A DNA stretch of 64,000 nt from Cellvibrionaceae bacterium (GCA_021151525.1 JAGKXD010000009.1:1-64000); one strand, 5' to 3'; positions 1 to 10,028 are shown, counted from the first letter of the stretch. Notes: generated by a model from the letters alone, not told the origin. Program-made: numbers and translations.

Positions 1-354
1 TTTATAGATGTAAAAAAGAATACTGAGTGAATACGGAATATTCGCTATGGTTTCAACTATTGAATAGGTATAAATGGCTAGCTTGCGAAAAATTTTGCCG
101 ATAATACGCGGGGTTTTGATCGCATTTAATTTATTTTGAAAAATTAACCTATGTTTGTAGGTAAGATATTTCCTTAAAAAAACCAATTTTACGCCATCAG
201 AAACATGGTGCTCAATATCACTCAAGTCTGTAGAAGTCATTATAGTAGTATTGTACTTTTCCTCGCTCAGGTGATTCGCCAAGCGTGCAGCAACAATAAA
301 AGAGCCACCAAAAGCGAGCCCCTGATCTATGAAAAGTAGATTTTTCTTTTTCAT
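1..354 (-). CDS. Glycosyltransferase, GT4-like N-terminal part (truncated by window edge)
   Basis: The frame is open from an ATG at 354 to the left window edge, giving about 118 residues. It begins MKKKNLLFIDQGLAFGGS, a beta-strand followed by a Gly-rich turn, then an amphipathic helix (ARLANHLSE). This is the usual N-terminal nucleotide-fold pattern of GT4-type glycosyltransferases. The start overlaps the stop of the upstream acyltransferase as ATGA, so translational coupling is likely and the start is well supported. It would add a sugar during exopolysaccharide assembly at the cytoplasmic face. The catalytic C-terminal half is outside the window, so the family call is an inference from the N-terminus and context. 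Confidence 0.6.
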   Translation of the reverse strand, partial: MKKKNLLFIDQGLAFGGSFIVAARLANHLSEEKYNTTIMTSTDLSDIEHHVSDGVKLVFLRKYLTYKHRLIFQNKLNAIKTPRIIGKIFRKLAIYTYSIVETIANIPYSLSILFYIYK

Positions 355-1502
355 TGAGTGCGAATCTCGCTCATATGCTGACTAGGTTTTTTCCTAAAAA
401 AACTAGCGCCCAAAGCAATGCTCGGCTTTTCCAGAAAAACAAAGGTAATCTTCGAAAAATAGTAGCTGCCTACCGTTGTAATAATAAAAATCAGTAATAA
501 TTTTTCAAGATATCCATGTATGTTTAAATCTATTAAAAGCACAACCGATACACCCACAAAGAGCATATGAAACAAATAGGTACTATAAGATACCTCGCCA
601 TAATACATAAAAAAGCTGTCCAAGCGGCTTTTTGTCTTTGGCACATCAGTGAGCAAAGCTAAACCGACAACCAATACAGCACAAACTCCGAAAAAATTAT
701 TAGGGTCATTAATAATCGGTAAAGACTCTGGCATATGAACAATGCGATTGGCAACGACACCACAAATGGCAATCACTACTAAAAAAATCGTTATTGATAC
801 CGCAATAGGGATTTTTATTTTGAAGAAGGGGTAGATTACTGCCACCAATACGCCGCCAAAAAATGAGAAGCCCATTTTAAATAATTCGGGACGATCCATG
901 GGAATCAACTTCAGACTATAAATTACATAACAAGCAGCACCAGCAATTAATGGCATTAGTACACTAGTCAGTTTATTACGCATACAGATAAGCACAAAGG
1001 GGAGAAGCAAGTAATATTGAAACTCGACAGGCAGCGACCAGTAGGGGCCATTGAATAAATCACGCGGCCCTGTAATATTGAAGCTCAATGATAAATACTG
1101 AAACACATTAACAAGTGAATAGTTTTTCAGGAACAATTCTATCCACGCGCCCTTGTGTAACGGATAGCTCGCCTTGAAAAATTCGATAAAAATTATAAAG
1201 ACAAGCATTGAGACTGCAAACGAAGGCCAAATTCTAAAAAAGCGTTTTACGTAAAAGGGAAAGAAATCTTTAACACTTTTTATTTTTGTCGCATAGTTGA
1301 GCGTTAAAGTTGCACCACTTAGTGCAAAAAAAAGATAAACCGCAAACATGCCCAAATTAAGGATATCCAAGGGCTGGATAAATGGCGCAGAATCTATATT
1401 TGAATATTGCTCTCTAGCAGACAATATGACGTGATTTACGATCACGAAAAAAGCTGCCGCGCCTCGAAGCCATGTGAGAGCATTAAACTTATAGCCATTC
1501 AT
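351..1502 (-). CDS. Membrane acyltransferase, acyltransferase-3 family
   Basis: 383 residues with about ten hydrophobic segments. The N-terminus has the family pattern LRGAAAFFVIVNHVI, where the His lies in the first membrane helix and is the expected catalytic residue. A second typical stretch is GPYWSLPVEFQYYLLLP. Family members transfer acyl groups (often acetyl) to sugars or lipids at the inner membrane. Here it sits between an O-antigen-ligase-like gene and a glycosyltransferase, so O-acylation of the exopolysaccharide is the likely role. The stop overlaps the next start (ATGA). The exact acceptor cannot be read from the sequence. Confidence 0.8.
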   Translation of the reverse strand: MNGYKFNALTWLRGAAAFFVIVNHVILSAREQYSNIDSAPFIQPLDILNLGMFAVYLFFALSGATLTLNYATKIKSVKDFFPFYVKRFFRIWPSFAVSMLVFIIFIEFFKASYPLHKGAWIELFLKNYSLVNVFQYLSLSFNITGPRDLFNGPYWSLPVEFQYYLLLPFVLICMRNKLTSVLMPLIAGAACYVIYSLKLIPMDRPELFKMGFSFFGGVLVAVIYPFFKIKIPIAVSITIFLVVIAICGVVANRIVHMPESLPIINDPNNFFGVCAVLVVGLALLTDVPKTKSRLDSFFMYYGEVSYSTYLFHMLFVGVSVVLLIDLNIHGYLEKLLLIFIITTVGSYYFSKITFVFLEKPSIALGASFFRKKPSQHMSEIRTQ

Positions 1503-1535
1503 GTAAATATTAATCCTGAAGCCGTTGTTGATAAT

Positions 1536-2837
1536 CTATGCATGAGCAGAGCCACTTCGAGCTTGACTACACTTTTTATTTACATTCCCCAGCGCAACTA
1601 AAAAGGCTAGATTGATCCATAGAAAAGGGTAATAACCCACGGTAACGAACTGGCCCGCTACCAAAAAGCCAAATACGCCAAAGCCAAGTCCCACTGCTAT
1701 TGCCACGAGCGGAGGAGGAATATTCTGACTCCGCCTCAATGAATAAGACAATTTAAAACAATATAAGATAATGAATATAAAAAAGGTTACTGCCAAAAAG
1801 CCTGCATCTGTTCCCACTTGTATAAAGATATTGTGAGGAAGCTCTGCTTTCCCTTTCCCCTGATAGGTTTCAATCGTATCTTCTGGGAAATGTTGTTCAT
1901 AGTAAGGAATAAAGTTATACATACCCACCCCAGTTAAGGGGTAATTCTTCATCATATCCCAACCATGCCCCCAATAAAGCAACCGCTGCTGGGATGTCTT
2001 GTCATCGCCTGACTTAGAAAATCTATCTTTTTGTTCTTGCGGCAATAAAAAAAATATTGCAGCGCTCAATAAAATCACACCTATTAGAGGTTTTAATTTA
2101 AAGATACTCGCTCTAAACATAAAGATTAATTGTGCAACAAGCGCTAACTGCGCCCCTCTACTACTTGCGCCCAAGATTGTTAGAATTGGGCACACCCAAA
2201 ATGCCATGAGCAAAAGGCGCTCCCACTTACCAACTTTCTCTTTGGTTGCCTGATAAAAATAGTAGGCGAAGGGGAAAAGCACTAGCATCAATATCGCCAA
2301 CTCTCCCGAGTTCTGAAAATACCCTGATGGCCCCATTAACCCCCAAGATGTAAATGAAAACCCCCTCATTACCCAACTTCTTGATGTGCCCATCGCAATT
2401 TTTGCCGCAGCAATCAAAAAAATCATTGCAAATATGTAAAACCTTTCTTTGGTATTAACTATATTAATTATCAAAAAATAAATAATGACCCAATTGAAGA
2501 AGTCCATGAAATATTTTCTAGCCACATCAGGGTAAAGGGGCGTTACGAATGTCGCACTAATAATCAACAGCGAAAAGATAATCATTAGTACATTTGCGAA
2601 AGAAGAAGTCCACTTAACACTACTATCAAGGAAAGCGCCCACCATTGACATGATGATAAAAATAAATGCCCAAGGCAAAAAGTCCAATACTGGAAAAATC
2701 GATTGTGGCCGCACAAACTCAACAAACAAATAGCAACAAATCATTTTGAAAGCAAAATGCTGTCCCTTAAAATATGTCCACATATTTTTTATCTTAAATA
2801 CGTAAAAATCTTCCACGCTTAAATTGGGTTGTTTCAT
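1536..2837 (-). CDS. O-antigen ligase-like / exosortase-A-associated O-glycosylation ligase-like membrane protein
   Basis: 433 residues with about ten to eleven predicted membrane helices and one large periplasmic loop (around residues 260-345) containing GVGMYNFIPYYE, typical of the Wzy/WaaL ligase superfamily. In exosortase-A exopolysaccharide loci a ligase-like protein of this size is standard (TIGR03097, putative O-glycosylation ligase). It would polymerise or transfer undecaprenyl-linked glycan on the periplasmic side. Neighbouring acyltransferases and glycosyltransferases on the same strand with short gaps suggest one operon. Whether it acts as a polymerase or a ligase cannot be decided from sequence. 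Confidence 0.7.
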   Translation of the reverse strand: MKQPNLSVEDFYVFKIKNMWTYFKGQHFAFKMICCYLFVEFVRPQSIFPVLDFLPWAFIFIIMSMVGAFLDSSVKWTSSFANVLMIIFSLLIISATFVTPLYPDVARKYFMDFFNWVIIYFLIINIVNTKERFYIFAMIFLIAAAKIAMGTSRSWVMRGFSFTSWGLMGPSGYFQNSGELAILMLVLFPFAYYFYQATKEKVGKWERLLLMAFWVCPILTILGASSRGAQLALVAQLIFMFRASIFKLKPLIGVILLSAAIFFLLPQEQKDRFSKSGDDKTSQQRLLYWGHGWDMMKNYPLTGVGMYNFIPYYEQHFPEDTIETYQGKGKAELPHNIFIQVGTDAGFLAVTFFIFIILYCFKLSYSLRRSQNIPPPLVAIAVGLGFGVFGFLVAGQFVTVGYYPFLWINLAFLVALGNVNKKCSQARSGSAHA

Positions 2838-2872
2838 ATTTTAAGTAATCAATAATTGCAGCTTCAATTTAA

Positions 2873-4705
2873 CTAAAGAGACGGCCGACTGTAAATTTCC
2901 GAAACTATTGGCCTAATAAAACTAGCCCCGCTGAGAGTCAAATGATGTCCGTCATAATAATAAATGTTTTGGCTGTCTGAATATTTACACAAAGGCTCAC
3001 AAAAATAATTTTCAGGATAATAAAAATACACCCCTTTTTTAGTTTTATTTGCTTCTCTGAATGCAACATAACTCAATGGAACACTTGCCAGAAAGCTTTT
3101 CAAATCAATTGATTCGATAACTTTAGACTTTGATACATACTCTTCATACATTGATTCTGGAATTGATTTGCTATACGAGGGCACTGGCCCTATAAAATGT
3201 AATGCAACTTTATTTTCAGACGCCCAATCAATCAAACGTTGTAAATCTCCATAATCAAAATTTTCATATGCATAACCATGCATAACTACATCAGTCACTT
3301 TATAGGCTTTTATCTGTTTGATTACTTCACTGGAGGAGCACTGCCCGACCCCCAAAAAGCATCTATCTCGATTTAAACGTACACTGATTTTCCTTTCTAC
3401 AGCTTCATTTACAAATATGTGCTTGATCGCATCCATATGACTATCGCCAACCAAGTAGACCGTCTTTTCTGGGTGATCTGATTTATGTAGATAGCAACTA
3501 GACTCTCCGAACTCCATCAGCTTCTGGAGCTTGCCACAACGAATCTCTCCAATATCATCAACCGCATTACTAATTTTCTGAATGTCGGGTTCTCGCATAG
3601 AACTGAAATAAGCCAAGCGTCCATAAATTAAAATCACTGAAGCACACACAAGGTAAAGGGCGAGCAATCCAATCCAAAATTGTTTAGCGTTTATAAGTTT
3701 TCTATTTCTAAAAGGTATTTCTAAATATTTATATGACAGCGCAGAAAGCAGTAGCGTTACGCAAACCGCTGCAAGATTGTCAAATATTGTCAACGTCTTC
3801 CAAGCCGAAAACGGTGAATACATAAATACAAATATGACGATAAAATGAACCAAATAGATGGAATAGGATATCTTTCCTATCCACCTAAAAAATCCAACGC
3901 CGAATACGGCATTCAACTTTGCATCGGACAAGCCGGTAGTAATCGCCACAGAGGTTAATAAGACTGGAACCAATGCGTAAATCCCAGGAAATTGGTTTTG
4001 AGGAACCGGCACCAACGAATAAATTATCAGCCCCAAAATGGCAATTGCAAATGTAATAACCCCATAGGAGCTGTCACTAAATTTTCTTAATATAGCCCCC
4101 CCGCCCAGGGCAAACGCAAAATATCCGGCCAAAAACTCCCACAACCGAAAAGGCAAAAAGAAAAATGCCGTTTTACTTGAGAGTCGTGTAACAACAACAC
4201 AAGCAATTAATGAGGTCAGTGCAACCAAGATAAACGGAAGGGGCTTCCTACCCAAAAAATACACCAACAAGGGAAAGACCAAATAATACTGCAGCTCAAC
4301 CCCGAGCGACCAATAATGCAACGTAGGCGAAAAAACCAATGCAGAAAAATAATCGTCTATTTTCCAAAATGCCAAATTAGGAGCAAAAAATATCATCCCC
4401 CAAAATGGTTCAGAAATTTTTTTCGCTTCAAATGGGAGGAATATGAAGGGTGAAATCGCGAAAAACACTAGCATAATAACCATCGCAGCAGGCAGCACTC
4501 TTCGAGCACGCCGCTCATAAAACTCGATGATCCTCGCATCATTTGAACTAAATGCTACTGCCATTAGATATCCACTAATAACAAAAAACATATCCACCCC
4601 AACAAAGCCAGAGGGGATAAATGCAAGCTTTAGATGAAATAAGACAACGAGAGTAACCGCCACCCCACGCATTAACTCAATATCACCGCGAAAACTCATA
4701 TTCAT
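2873..4705 (-). CDS. OafA-like acyltransferase-3 with C-terminal SGNH domain
   Basis: 610 residues. Residues about 1-370 form the membrane acyltransferase-3 module (DIELMRGVAVTLVVLFH, then GVDMFFVISGYLM). Residues about 400-610 form a periplasmic SGNH-hydrolase-like domain with VYLVGDSHMDA (block I with the nucleophile Ser) and DGHHLTLSGA (block V with Asp and His). This two-domain layout is known for O-antigen and peptidoglycan O-acetyltransferases such as OafA and OatA. It likely acetylates the exopolysaccharide repeat after flipping. It is separated from the phosphatase gene upstream by a 210-bp gap holding an inverted repeat. Confidence 0.85.
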   Translation of the reverse strand: MNMSFRGDIELMRGVAVTLVVLFHLKLAFIPSGFVGVDMFFVISGYLMAVAFSSNDARIIEFYERRARRVLPAAMVIMLVFFAISPFIFLPFEAKKISEPFWGMIFFAPNLAFWKIDDYFSALVFSPTLHYWSLGVELQYYLVFPLLVYFLGRKPLPFILVALTSLIACVVVTRLSSKTAFFFLPFRLWEFLAGYFAFALGGGAILRKFSDSSYGVITFAIAILGLIIYSLVPVPQNQFPGIYALVPVLLTSVAITTGLSDAKLNAVFGVGFFRWIGKISYSIYLVHFIVIFVFMYSPFSAWKTLTIFDNLAAVCVTLLLSALSYKYLEIPFRNRKLINAKQFWIGLLALYLVCASVILIYGRLAYFSSMREPDIQKISNAVDDIGEIRCGKLQKLMEFGESSCYLHKSDHPEKTVYLVGDSHMDAIKHIFVNEAVERKISVRLNRDRCFLGVGQCSSSEVIKQIKAYKVTDVVMHGYAYENFDYGDLQRLIDWASENKVALHFIGPVPSYSKSIPESMYEEYVSKSKVIESIDLKSFLASVPLSYVAFREANKTKKGVYFYYPENYFCEPLCKYSDSQNIYYYDGHHLTLSGASFIRPIVSEIYSRPSL

Positions 4706-4760
4706 TTAGAAATCTCGATCCATGCTAAAAATTTTTAAAGTTAATTGTTGTAATTTATAA

Positions 4761-4786
4761 AATCAAAAGGATCAGTCCTTTTGATT
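4761..4786 (-). terminator. Inverted repeat, possible terminator after the phosphatase gene
   Basis: Perfect 11-bp inverted repeat (AATCAAAAGGA / TCCTTTTGATT) with a 4-nt loop in the gap between the phosphatase and the SGNH acyltransferase. On the minus strand it is followed by a T-rich stretch (TTTTATAAATT), so it could end the transcript coming from the glycosyltransferase-phosphatase pair. The stem is AT-rich and the tract is interrupted, so termination may be partial. Confidence 0.4.
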
Positions 4787-4916
4787 CTTGTTATGCAAAA
4801 TCTGGAGTGACAACCACATTCCTTTTAACATAATGAGTATGGCAACAGTAAATACTAGAAGCACTCAATACACGTTGGCATTGGCGACGAAGAGACATGT
4901 ACCCCAGTTAGTAAAT

Positions 4917-5468
4917 CTAAGCATTTCGCTGAATTAACTGCTCAACCGCCTTTTTAACCACCGCTTCACAGGCGCTAAAGAAATGAGCATTGGTGTTGTA
5001 AGGATCATGGATATAGGCCTGACGTCTAGACAACCACAAACCAACCAAGGTAATGGGTACCCGATCACCAAACAACTGCTCCAATTCTTTCGCATGATTG
5101 GGCTCCATCCCCACAAGCAAATCGCCAGCTTGGGGCGTGTAATGTCGAATATTTTGCGTAACATGCGAATTAAGATCTATGTCTAAGGTCTTTGCGAACG
5201 CAATTGCGCGCTCATCAGCTTTATCGCCACCGCGGGTATGCAAGCCAAATGAAATAGCGTCAACGCCCAGCTGCTTAGCAACATATTCCGCAAGCGGACT
5301 ACGACAAATATTGCCGGAGCAAATAAACACGAAACGCGATGGCTTTGCGGTAGCGGCTAGCTCATATTTTCGGTAATAACCAAGACTCGTCTTCAATGCG
5401 CAACTAAAAGCATTCAATAAACCACGCTTAGAGCCAAAACGATTTTTTATGTAAAGTGAGAAAAGCAT
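4917..5468 (-). CDS. Low-molecular-weight protein-tyrosine phosphatase (Wzb-like)
   Basis: 183 residues. The catalytic P-loop Cys-x5-Arg is seen at residues 50-56 (C-SGNIC-R) followed by SPLAE, and the general-acid loop HDPYNT lies near residue 153. Low-molecular-weight phosphatases of this kind dephosphorylate the tyrosine kinase that controls capsule or EPS chain length. About 45 extra residues precede the P-loop, compared with a handful in Wzb/Etp. The only kinase-like partner in the window (16579-17367) lacks the P-loop lysine and a tyrosine tail, so the true substrate is unclear. It follows the glycosyltransferase gene by 25 bp. Confidence 0.85.
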   Translation of the reverse strand: MLFSLYIKNRFGSKRGLLNAFSCALKTSLGYYRKYELAATAKPSRFVFICSGNICRSPLAEYVAKQLGVDAISFGLHTRGGDKADERAIAFAKTLDIDLNSHVTQNIRHYTPQAGDLLVGMEPNHAKELEQLFGDRVPITLVGLWLSRRQAYIHDPYNTNAHFFSACEAVVKKAVEQLIQRNA

Positions 5469-5493
5469 TAAAGACCTGCACGGAGTGTGTGAA

Positions 5494-6621
5494 TTAGGCA
5501 GCGTGATTCATGGTATCGAGATATATAACACGATATTGATTTAACAAGGTTTCCATGGAAAAGGTCGCTATCGCATGCTGCCGTCCTTGTTGGGCAAGGT
5601 GCTGTTGCAGTGACAAATTCTTGAGCAACGTCAACAAGGCATCAGCCAAGGCCTGTGGATTATTGACTGCAACCAAGAGACCCGTTTTGCCGTGCTCTAG
5701 AATTTCTTCAGGGCCACCACAGCGAGTTGCGACAACGGGAAGCTCCGTGGCCATAGCTTCGATAGTGGCAATGGAGAAGCCTTCCGAGCTTGAGGATAAT
5801 ACAAATAAATCCATTTGACCGAGAAATGCCGCACTATCCGGTTGGAAACCGATGAAATGCACCCTGCCACGCAAATCCAACGCATCCAACTGCTGATTCA
5901 AGGCATTCATAAGATCAGGCTTTTGATGTCCGGCGATAACAAAATGTACATTAGACTCTAAGTCTGTAACCTTTTTTGCTGCATCCACCAACACGTTATA
6001 GGCTTTAGCGGGGCGAACATTTCCAACACTGCCAATCAGCACTGCACGCTCATCCAAATTCAGATGCTTGCGAATATCGTGCGAATTTGTTTTTTGATAT
6101 TTTTTAGTATCTACGCCATTGTAAATGGTAGCTATATTGGTCACGTCGAATAATCCGCGGTGCGCTATATAGGCGGCCAAATCACGGCTTACTGCAACCA
6201 GCTTGTTAACACCCAACCGCATGATTTTATTTTTGATGAAGATCCATTTTTCATTGGGATTTACATCGACACGCCCGTGCAAGGTGGCAATTAACGGGAT
6301 GCGCAACAACAACGACAGCAGCGAGTAGGTTAGGGTTGAACCAAGCAAGTGCGCCTGAATTAATTTTACGTTGTGCTTTTTGAGAATTTTATAGAGGCTG
6401 CTGTAGTAGCTGAACGCAGACATGCTCGCCGGGTTAACCACGTAGTAAGTTACGCCACGCGATTTGAGCTGATCCTCAACCCACCCCGCTCCTTTAATAA
6501 TGGCTATATTCTTGTAACCATCCAATGTTAAATATTGTGCAAGGTCGAGAAATACCGTTTCAGCACCGCCGGGACCGGTAGTATCTATCGCATGCAATAT
6601 GGAGGGTTGCGGCATTGCCAT
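5494..6621 (-). CDS. GT4-family glycosyltransferase
   Basis: 375 residues. The N-terminal Rossmann half carries the usual Gly-rich donor site, DTTGPGGAETVFLDLAQ. The C-terminal half has SVGNVRPAKAYNVLVDA and the E-x7-E type retaining motif in SSEGFSIATIEAMATELPVVATRCGG. This is a clear GT-B retaining transferase acting in the cytoplasm on a lipid-linked glycan. It starts a minus-strand run that continues into the phosphatase. The gene lies divergently from the ATP-grasp gene across a 179-bp gap that probably holds both promoters. Donor and linkage cannot be inferred. Confidence 0.88.
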   Translation of the reverse strand: MAMPQPSILHAIDTTGPGGAETVFLDLAQYLTLDGYKNIAIIKGAGWVEDQLKSRGVTYYVVNPASMSAFSYYSSLYKILKKHNVKLIQAHLLGSTLTYSLLSLLLRIPLIATLHGRVDVNPNEKWIFIKNKIMRLGVNKLVAVSRDLAAYIAHRGLFDVTNIATIYNGVDTKKYQKTNSHDIRKHLNLDERAVLIGSVGNVRPAKAYNVLVDAAKKVTDLESNVHFVIAGHQKPDLMNALNQQLDALDLRGRVHFIGFQPDSAAFLGQMDLFVLSSSSEGFSIATIEAMATELPVVATRCGGPEEILEHGKTGLLVAVNNPQALADALLTLLKNLSLQQHLAQQGRQHAIATFSMETLLNQYRVIYLDTMNHAA

Positions 6622-6800
6622 CGGCTTTCCTTCTACGGCGTAATAAGCTACCAGCTAGTTTGAGGCTGGACTTGGGGGCGACAGTTTAAAACATCCCACG
6701 ACTTATTACAGAACAAAATGTACATCTCTTTATGAAAAGCATTGTTACTTCCGCTATCATCGCCGGCCAAGCCAAAAATTTATGGAATTGAATATAGCTT

Positions 6801-7973
6801 ATGACTTTCTCTGTGTTAGTTCTTGATGCAAATCAGCGCAGTGCACTTGCCGTGACTCGCTCTCTTGGACGCATTAGCCACTACCGCATCACCACGGCTG
6901 ACTCAACGCCAAGCGCATTAGCTGGCTGCTCACGATTCTCATCGCTATATCTAACAAGCCCCAGCCCAGAAAAATCCCCCGAAGAATATCTAGCCTGGAT
7001 AGAAAAAACCTTGGCCGAGAATCACTTTGACTTAGTTATTCCAGTTACGGAAATTACCAGTCAATTGTTACTGATGAATAAAAACCGTCTTACCGCTATT
7101 AAATTACCCTTCGCAACCTACGAAACCGTAATGCAATTGGCCGACAAAGGTAATTTAGTTAATTCTGCAAATCGCTTGGGCGTCATGTGCCCGCAATCGC
7201 GTCATTTTGAAAATGCAAAGGAACTTGATCCCCAAAGCATTCAATTTCCGATTGTATTAAAGCCCTGCTTATCAAAAATATTCACAGGAAACGCATGGAT
7301 TACGACAACTGTTAGAGTACTTCACTCGTTGAATGATCTGCAGACAGTTCTGGAAAGGGATACTTATTTGCAAGAAAACCCCTTTATGTTGCAGGAATTT
7401 ATTCCGGGTCACGGCGCCGGCATTTTTAGTTTGTACCACCACGGCAAGCCGCTCGCCTTTTTTGCCCACGAGCGCCTGCGAGAGAAACCGCCTCAAGGCG
7501 GTGTAAGCGTCCTAAGTCAAAGCGTTGCTGTTGACCCTCAGTTAAAAGATTATGCAATTCGGCTTTTAGATGGGGTCAAATGGCACGGCGTCGCCATGAT
7601 CGAATTTAGAATTAATGCAGATGGACAAGCCTATCTTATGGAAGTGAACACCCGCTTTTGGGGGTCGCTCCAACTGGCCATAGACTCCGGAGTAGATTTC
7701 CCTGCGCTCTTGGTAGAAGCCGAACGCACTCAGCAAGTCCCCAGCGTTGGCGATTATAAGCTAGGACAGAAATTGCGTTGGCTATTAGGTGATTTTGATA
7801 GTCTATACATCTATATGAAATCCAACGCTAGTTTCATCCAAAAGCTCAATCGTATTTTGCAGTTCTTAAAACCGAACGTCTCTGGGTGCCGCAGCGAGAT
7901 CAACCGCTGGAATGACTTAGGGCCAGCCAAATACGAACTTAGGCTATACCTTAAGCAATTATTAGGTCGCTAA
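6801..7973 (+). CDS. ATP-grasp family ligase
   Basis: 390 residues. An N-terminal nucleotide-fold region (VLVLDANQRSALAVTRSLG) precedes an ATP-grasp fold with FPIVLKPCLSK (ATP-binding Lys), LQEFIPGHGAG, and the metal-binding GVAMIEFRINADGQAYLMEVNTRFWG. The Glu and Asn of MEVNTRFWG match the Mg-ATP site of carbamoyl-phosphate-synthase-like ATP-grasp proteins. Such enzymes join a carboxylate to an amine or thiol through an acylphosphate. It is first in a plus-strand run with two deacetylases and a FemAB-like protein, suggesting amide-linked decoration of a deacetylated sugar. That role is inference; the substrate is unknown. Confidence 0.8.
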   Translation: MTFSVLVLDANQRSALAVTRSLGRISHYRITTADSTPSALAGCSRFSSLYLTSPSPEKSPEEYLAWIEKTLAENHFDLVIPVTEITSQLLLMNKNRLTAIKLPFATYETVMQLADKGNLVNSANRLGVMCPQSRHFENAKELDPQSIQFPIVLKPCLSKIFTGNAWITTTVRVLHSLNDLQTVLERDTYLQENPFMLQEFIPGHGAGIFSLYHHGKPLAFFAHERLREKPPQGGVSVLSQSVAVDPQLKDYAIRLLDGVKWHGVAMIEFRINADGQAYLMEVNTRFWGSLQLAIDSGVDFPALLVEAERTQQVPSVGDYKLGQKLRWLLGDFDSLYIYMKSNASFIQKLNRILQFLKPNVSGCRSEINRWNDLGPAKYELRLYLKQLLGR

Positions 7974-7977
7974 ACTC

Positions 7978-8988
7978 ATGGCTAATCCGCTTAAATCCTT
8001 GATCAAACCGGCTCTTATATCTTTTGCAAGCCAATTTGGGCCCCACATTCGGCACAGCAGGCAGGAAAAGTTATGGGTTTTAATGTATCACCGCATACTC
8101 CCCGCTACCGATAGTAGGTTTCAGCAAGAAGAGCCAGGCATGCTCGTGACCCCCGATAGCCTTGCGATGCACCTGCGCGAAATCAAAAAGCATTTTGAAG
8201 TTGTATCTTTGGGTGATTGGGTAAAAGCAAAGGAGAAGGGGGAGAAGCTTCCGACAAAAGCCTGCGCTATAACCTTTGATGATGGATGGCTAGATAATTT
8301 TGAGTTTGCCTTGCCGGTACTAAAAGCCGAATCCACACCTGCGACCTTATTTGCTGTCGCAGAAAAAATTGGAACAGAGTTTCAATTTTGGCCGAATATT
8401 ATTGCCATGCTGCTGTTGAGTGGCGCCAATAAAACCATGTGCAAACACCCCTTCTTTAACCAATTAGCCAGCCAGTTAGACAATCTACCCAAACATCCTA
8501 ATCGCGATCAGTTGGCCAATATTATCCTGCAACTAAAGCAATTCTCTGACAAAGACATTTTTGACGCTTTAGCGGAAATTAATTGGCAAGAACTATGCGC
8601 AGAAAAGCCGTTACCGGCACTTATGGACTGGGCTCAACTCAAGGCCATGCAAGACTCTGGCTTGGTGGAAATTGGCTCCCACACCTGCACTCATCGAAGG
8701 CTCACCAACGCGCTAAACACTGAGGATCTACGCCATGAAATTATCACCAGCAAAACCATTCTGGAAGAAAGGCTTCATAAGCCGGTAAATTTATTCTGTT
8801 TTCCGAATGGTGACTATAATTCAGAGGCTCTAGTACTCGTTAAGGAGCACTACCAAGCCGCGGTAACCACCCGCCGAGGAATTAATGTCACCCCCAAGGA
8901 GTTTCATGAGTTGACGCGTATTGGCTTACACGATGAAGTTAGCCATACTAAAGCCCTGTTTCGCTCCCGCCTGTCCGGATGGGTGTAA
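7978..8988 (+). CDS. Polysaccharide deacetylase (NodB domain) 1
   Basis: 336 residues. The NodB metal site is visible: ITFDDGWLDN (the DD pair) around residue 100 and SHTCTH (H-x3-H) around residue 237, followed by FCFPNGDYN. A YHRILP motif in the N-terminal strand is typical of the secreted and cytoplasmic EPS-associated branch. No signal peptide is evident. It removes N- or O-acetyl groups from sugars, for example from GlcNAc. The ATG lies 4 bp after the ATP-grasp stop, so the two are almost certainly co-transcribed. Confidence 0.88.
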   Translation: MANPLKSLIKPALISFASQFGPHIRHSRQEKLWVLMYHRILPATDSRFQQEEPGMLVTPDSLAMHLREIKKHFEVVSLGDWVKAKEKGEKLPTKACAITFDDGWLDNFEFALPVLKAESTPATLFAVAEKIGTEFQFWPNIIAMLLLSGANKTMCKHPFFNQLASQLDNLPKHPNRDQLANIILQLKQFSDKDIFDALAEINWQELCAEKPLPALMDWAQLKAMQDSGLVEIGSHTCTHRRLTNALNTEDLRHEIITSKTILEERLHKPVNLFCFPNGDYNSEALVLVKEHYQAAVTTRRGINVTPKEFHELTRIGLHDEVSHTKALFRSRLSGWV

Positions 8989-9023
8989 TATGACTAATTT
9001 TCGCACTAAAGGATAAGCTCATC

Positions 9024-10028
9024 ATGAGCGTACTTGACCACGGATTACAGGATAGTTCGATTGAGCAATGGATGAACAAACTCCTTGGGCCATTTGTGAC
9101 CATTTTTACTATCCATCGACCAAGCCCAATTACTGGTGCGTATGGCGGCTTGGATGAACACTTACTTGAGCAATGCTTAGATTACGCCACCCAAAAAGAC
9201 TATCGTTTTATTTCTGTTGATCAATTGATAGCGGAAGCTTTAAGGGGCGAAACCATTGAGCACCCAACCATTAGCTTCACCTTAGATGATGGCTATGCTG
9301 ATCAGGCCACGCGCTTGTTACCCATCCTTTTAGACTACAAGACGTCTCCCAGTTTATTTGTTATCACTGATTTTATTGATGGGAAATTATGGTCCTGGGA
9401 TGCCAAGCTCTCCTATTTACTCTGGAATACACCTCTGCAAAAGACCAGTATTCCCATAGGCTCTCAACAATTAACACTCGACCTATCTACCCCCAACAAC
9501 CGCATCATGGCCAGACGTCAGGCCATAAACCTATTCAAATTATTAAACCCGGAAACGCACGATAAGAATATTGCGGCAATTGCAGATCTTTGCAAAATTT
9601 CCTTATCCGATAGCGTGCCGGAAGAATTCAGCCCTGTGACTTGGAACTGTTTGCGTCAATTAGAGCAACAAGGATTACGCGTTGGCTCTCACTCACAAAC
9701 CCACCTTGTGTTTAATGCGGCCAGCGACATAACCATTGCGCAAGAGCTTAAGCATTCTAAAGAGCGCCTGAATGAGGAGTTGCACAATCCGTCCAATGTG
9801 TTTTGTTACCCACTGGGAACACCAAAAGATTTCACATCGCATCATATAGAGCTTGTCAAAAATGCGGGCTATTCTGCTGCGCTCTCGACCATTTCCAATG
9901 TCACCAATTCAAAACTCATTCGCGAAAACCCATTTCAGGTTCAGCGTATCGCTTTCCCGAATTCGTTTGAGAAATTTGTTCGTTACACTTCATGGAAAGA
10001 AGCATTACGCAGCAAGCTTCCATTCTAG
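9024..10028 (+). CDS. Polysaccharide deacetylase (NodB domain) 2
   Basis: 334 residues. The NodB catalytic elements are present: SFTLDDGYADQ and SHSQTH, followed by FCYPLGTPKD. The overall layout resembles the preceding deacetylase (336 residues), so the pair probably arose by duplication, although the sequences have diverged a good deal. A good ribosome site (AAAGGA) precedes the ATG. No signal peptide is seen. Together with its neighbour it may act on two different sugar residues of the same repeat unit. Confidence 0.85.
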   Translation: MSVLDHGLQDSSIEQWMNKLLGPFVTIFTIHRPSPITGAYGGLDEHLLEQCLDYATQKDYRFISVDQLIAEALRGETIEHPTISFTLDDGYADQATRLLPILLDYKTSPSLFVITDFIDGKLWSWDAKLSYLLWNTPLQKTSIPIGSQQLTLDLSTPNNRIMARRQAINLFKLLNPETHDKNIAAIADLCKISLSDSVPEEFSPVTWNCLRQLEQQGLRVGSHSQTHLVFNAASDITIAQELKHSKERLNEELHNPSNVFCYPLGTPKDFTSHHIELVKNAGYSAALSTISNVTNSKLIRENPFQVQRIAFPNSFEKFVRYTSWKEALRSKLPF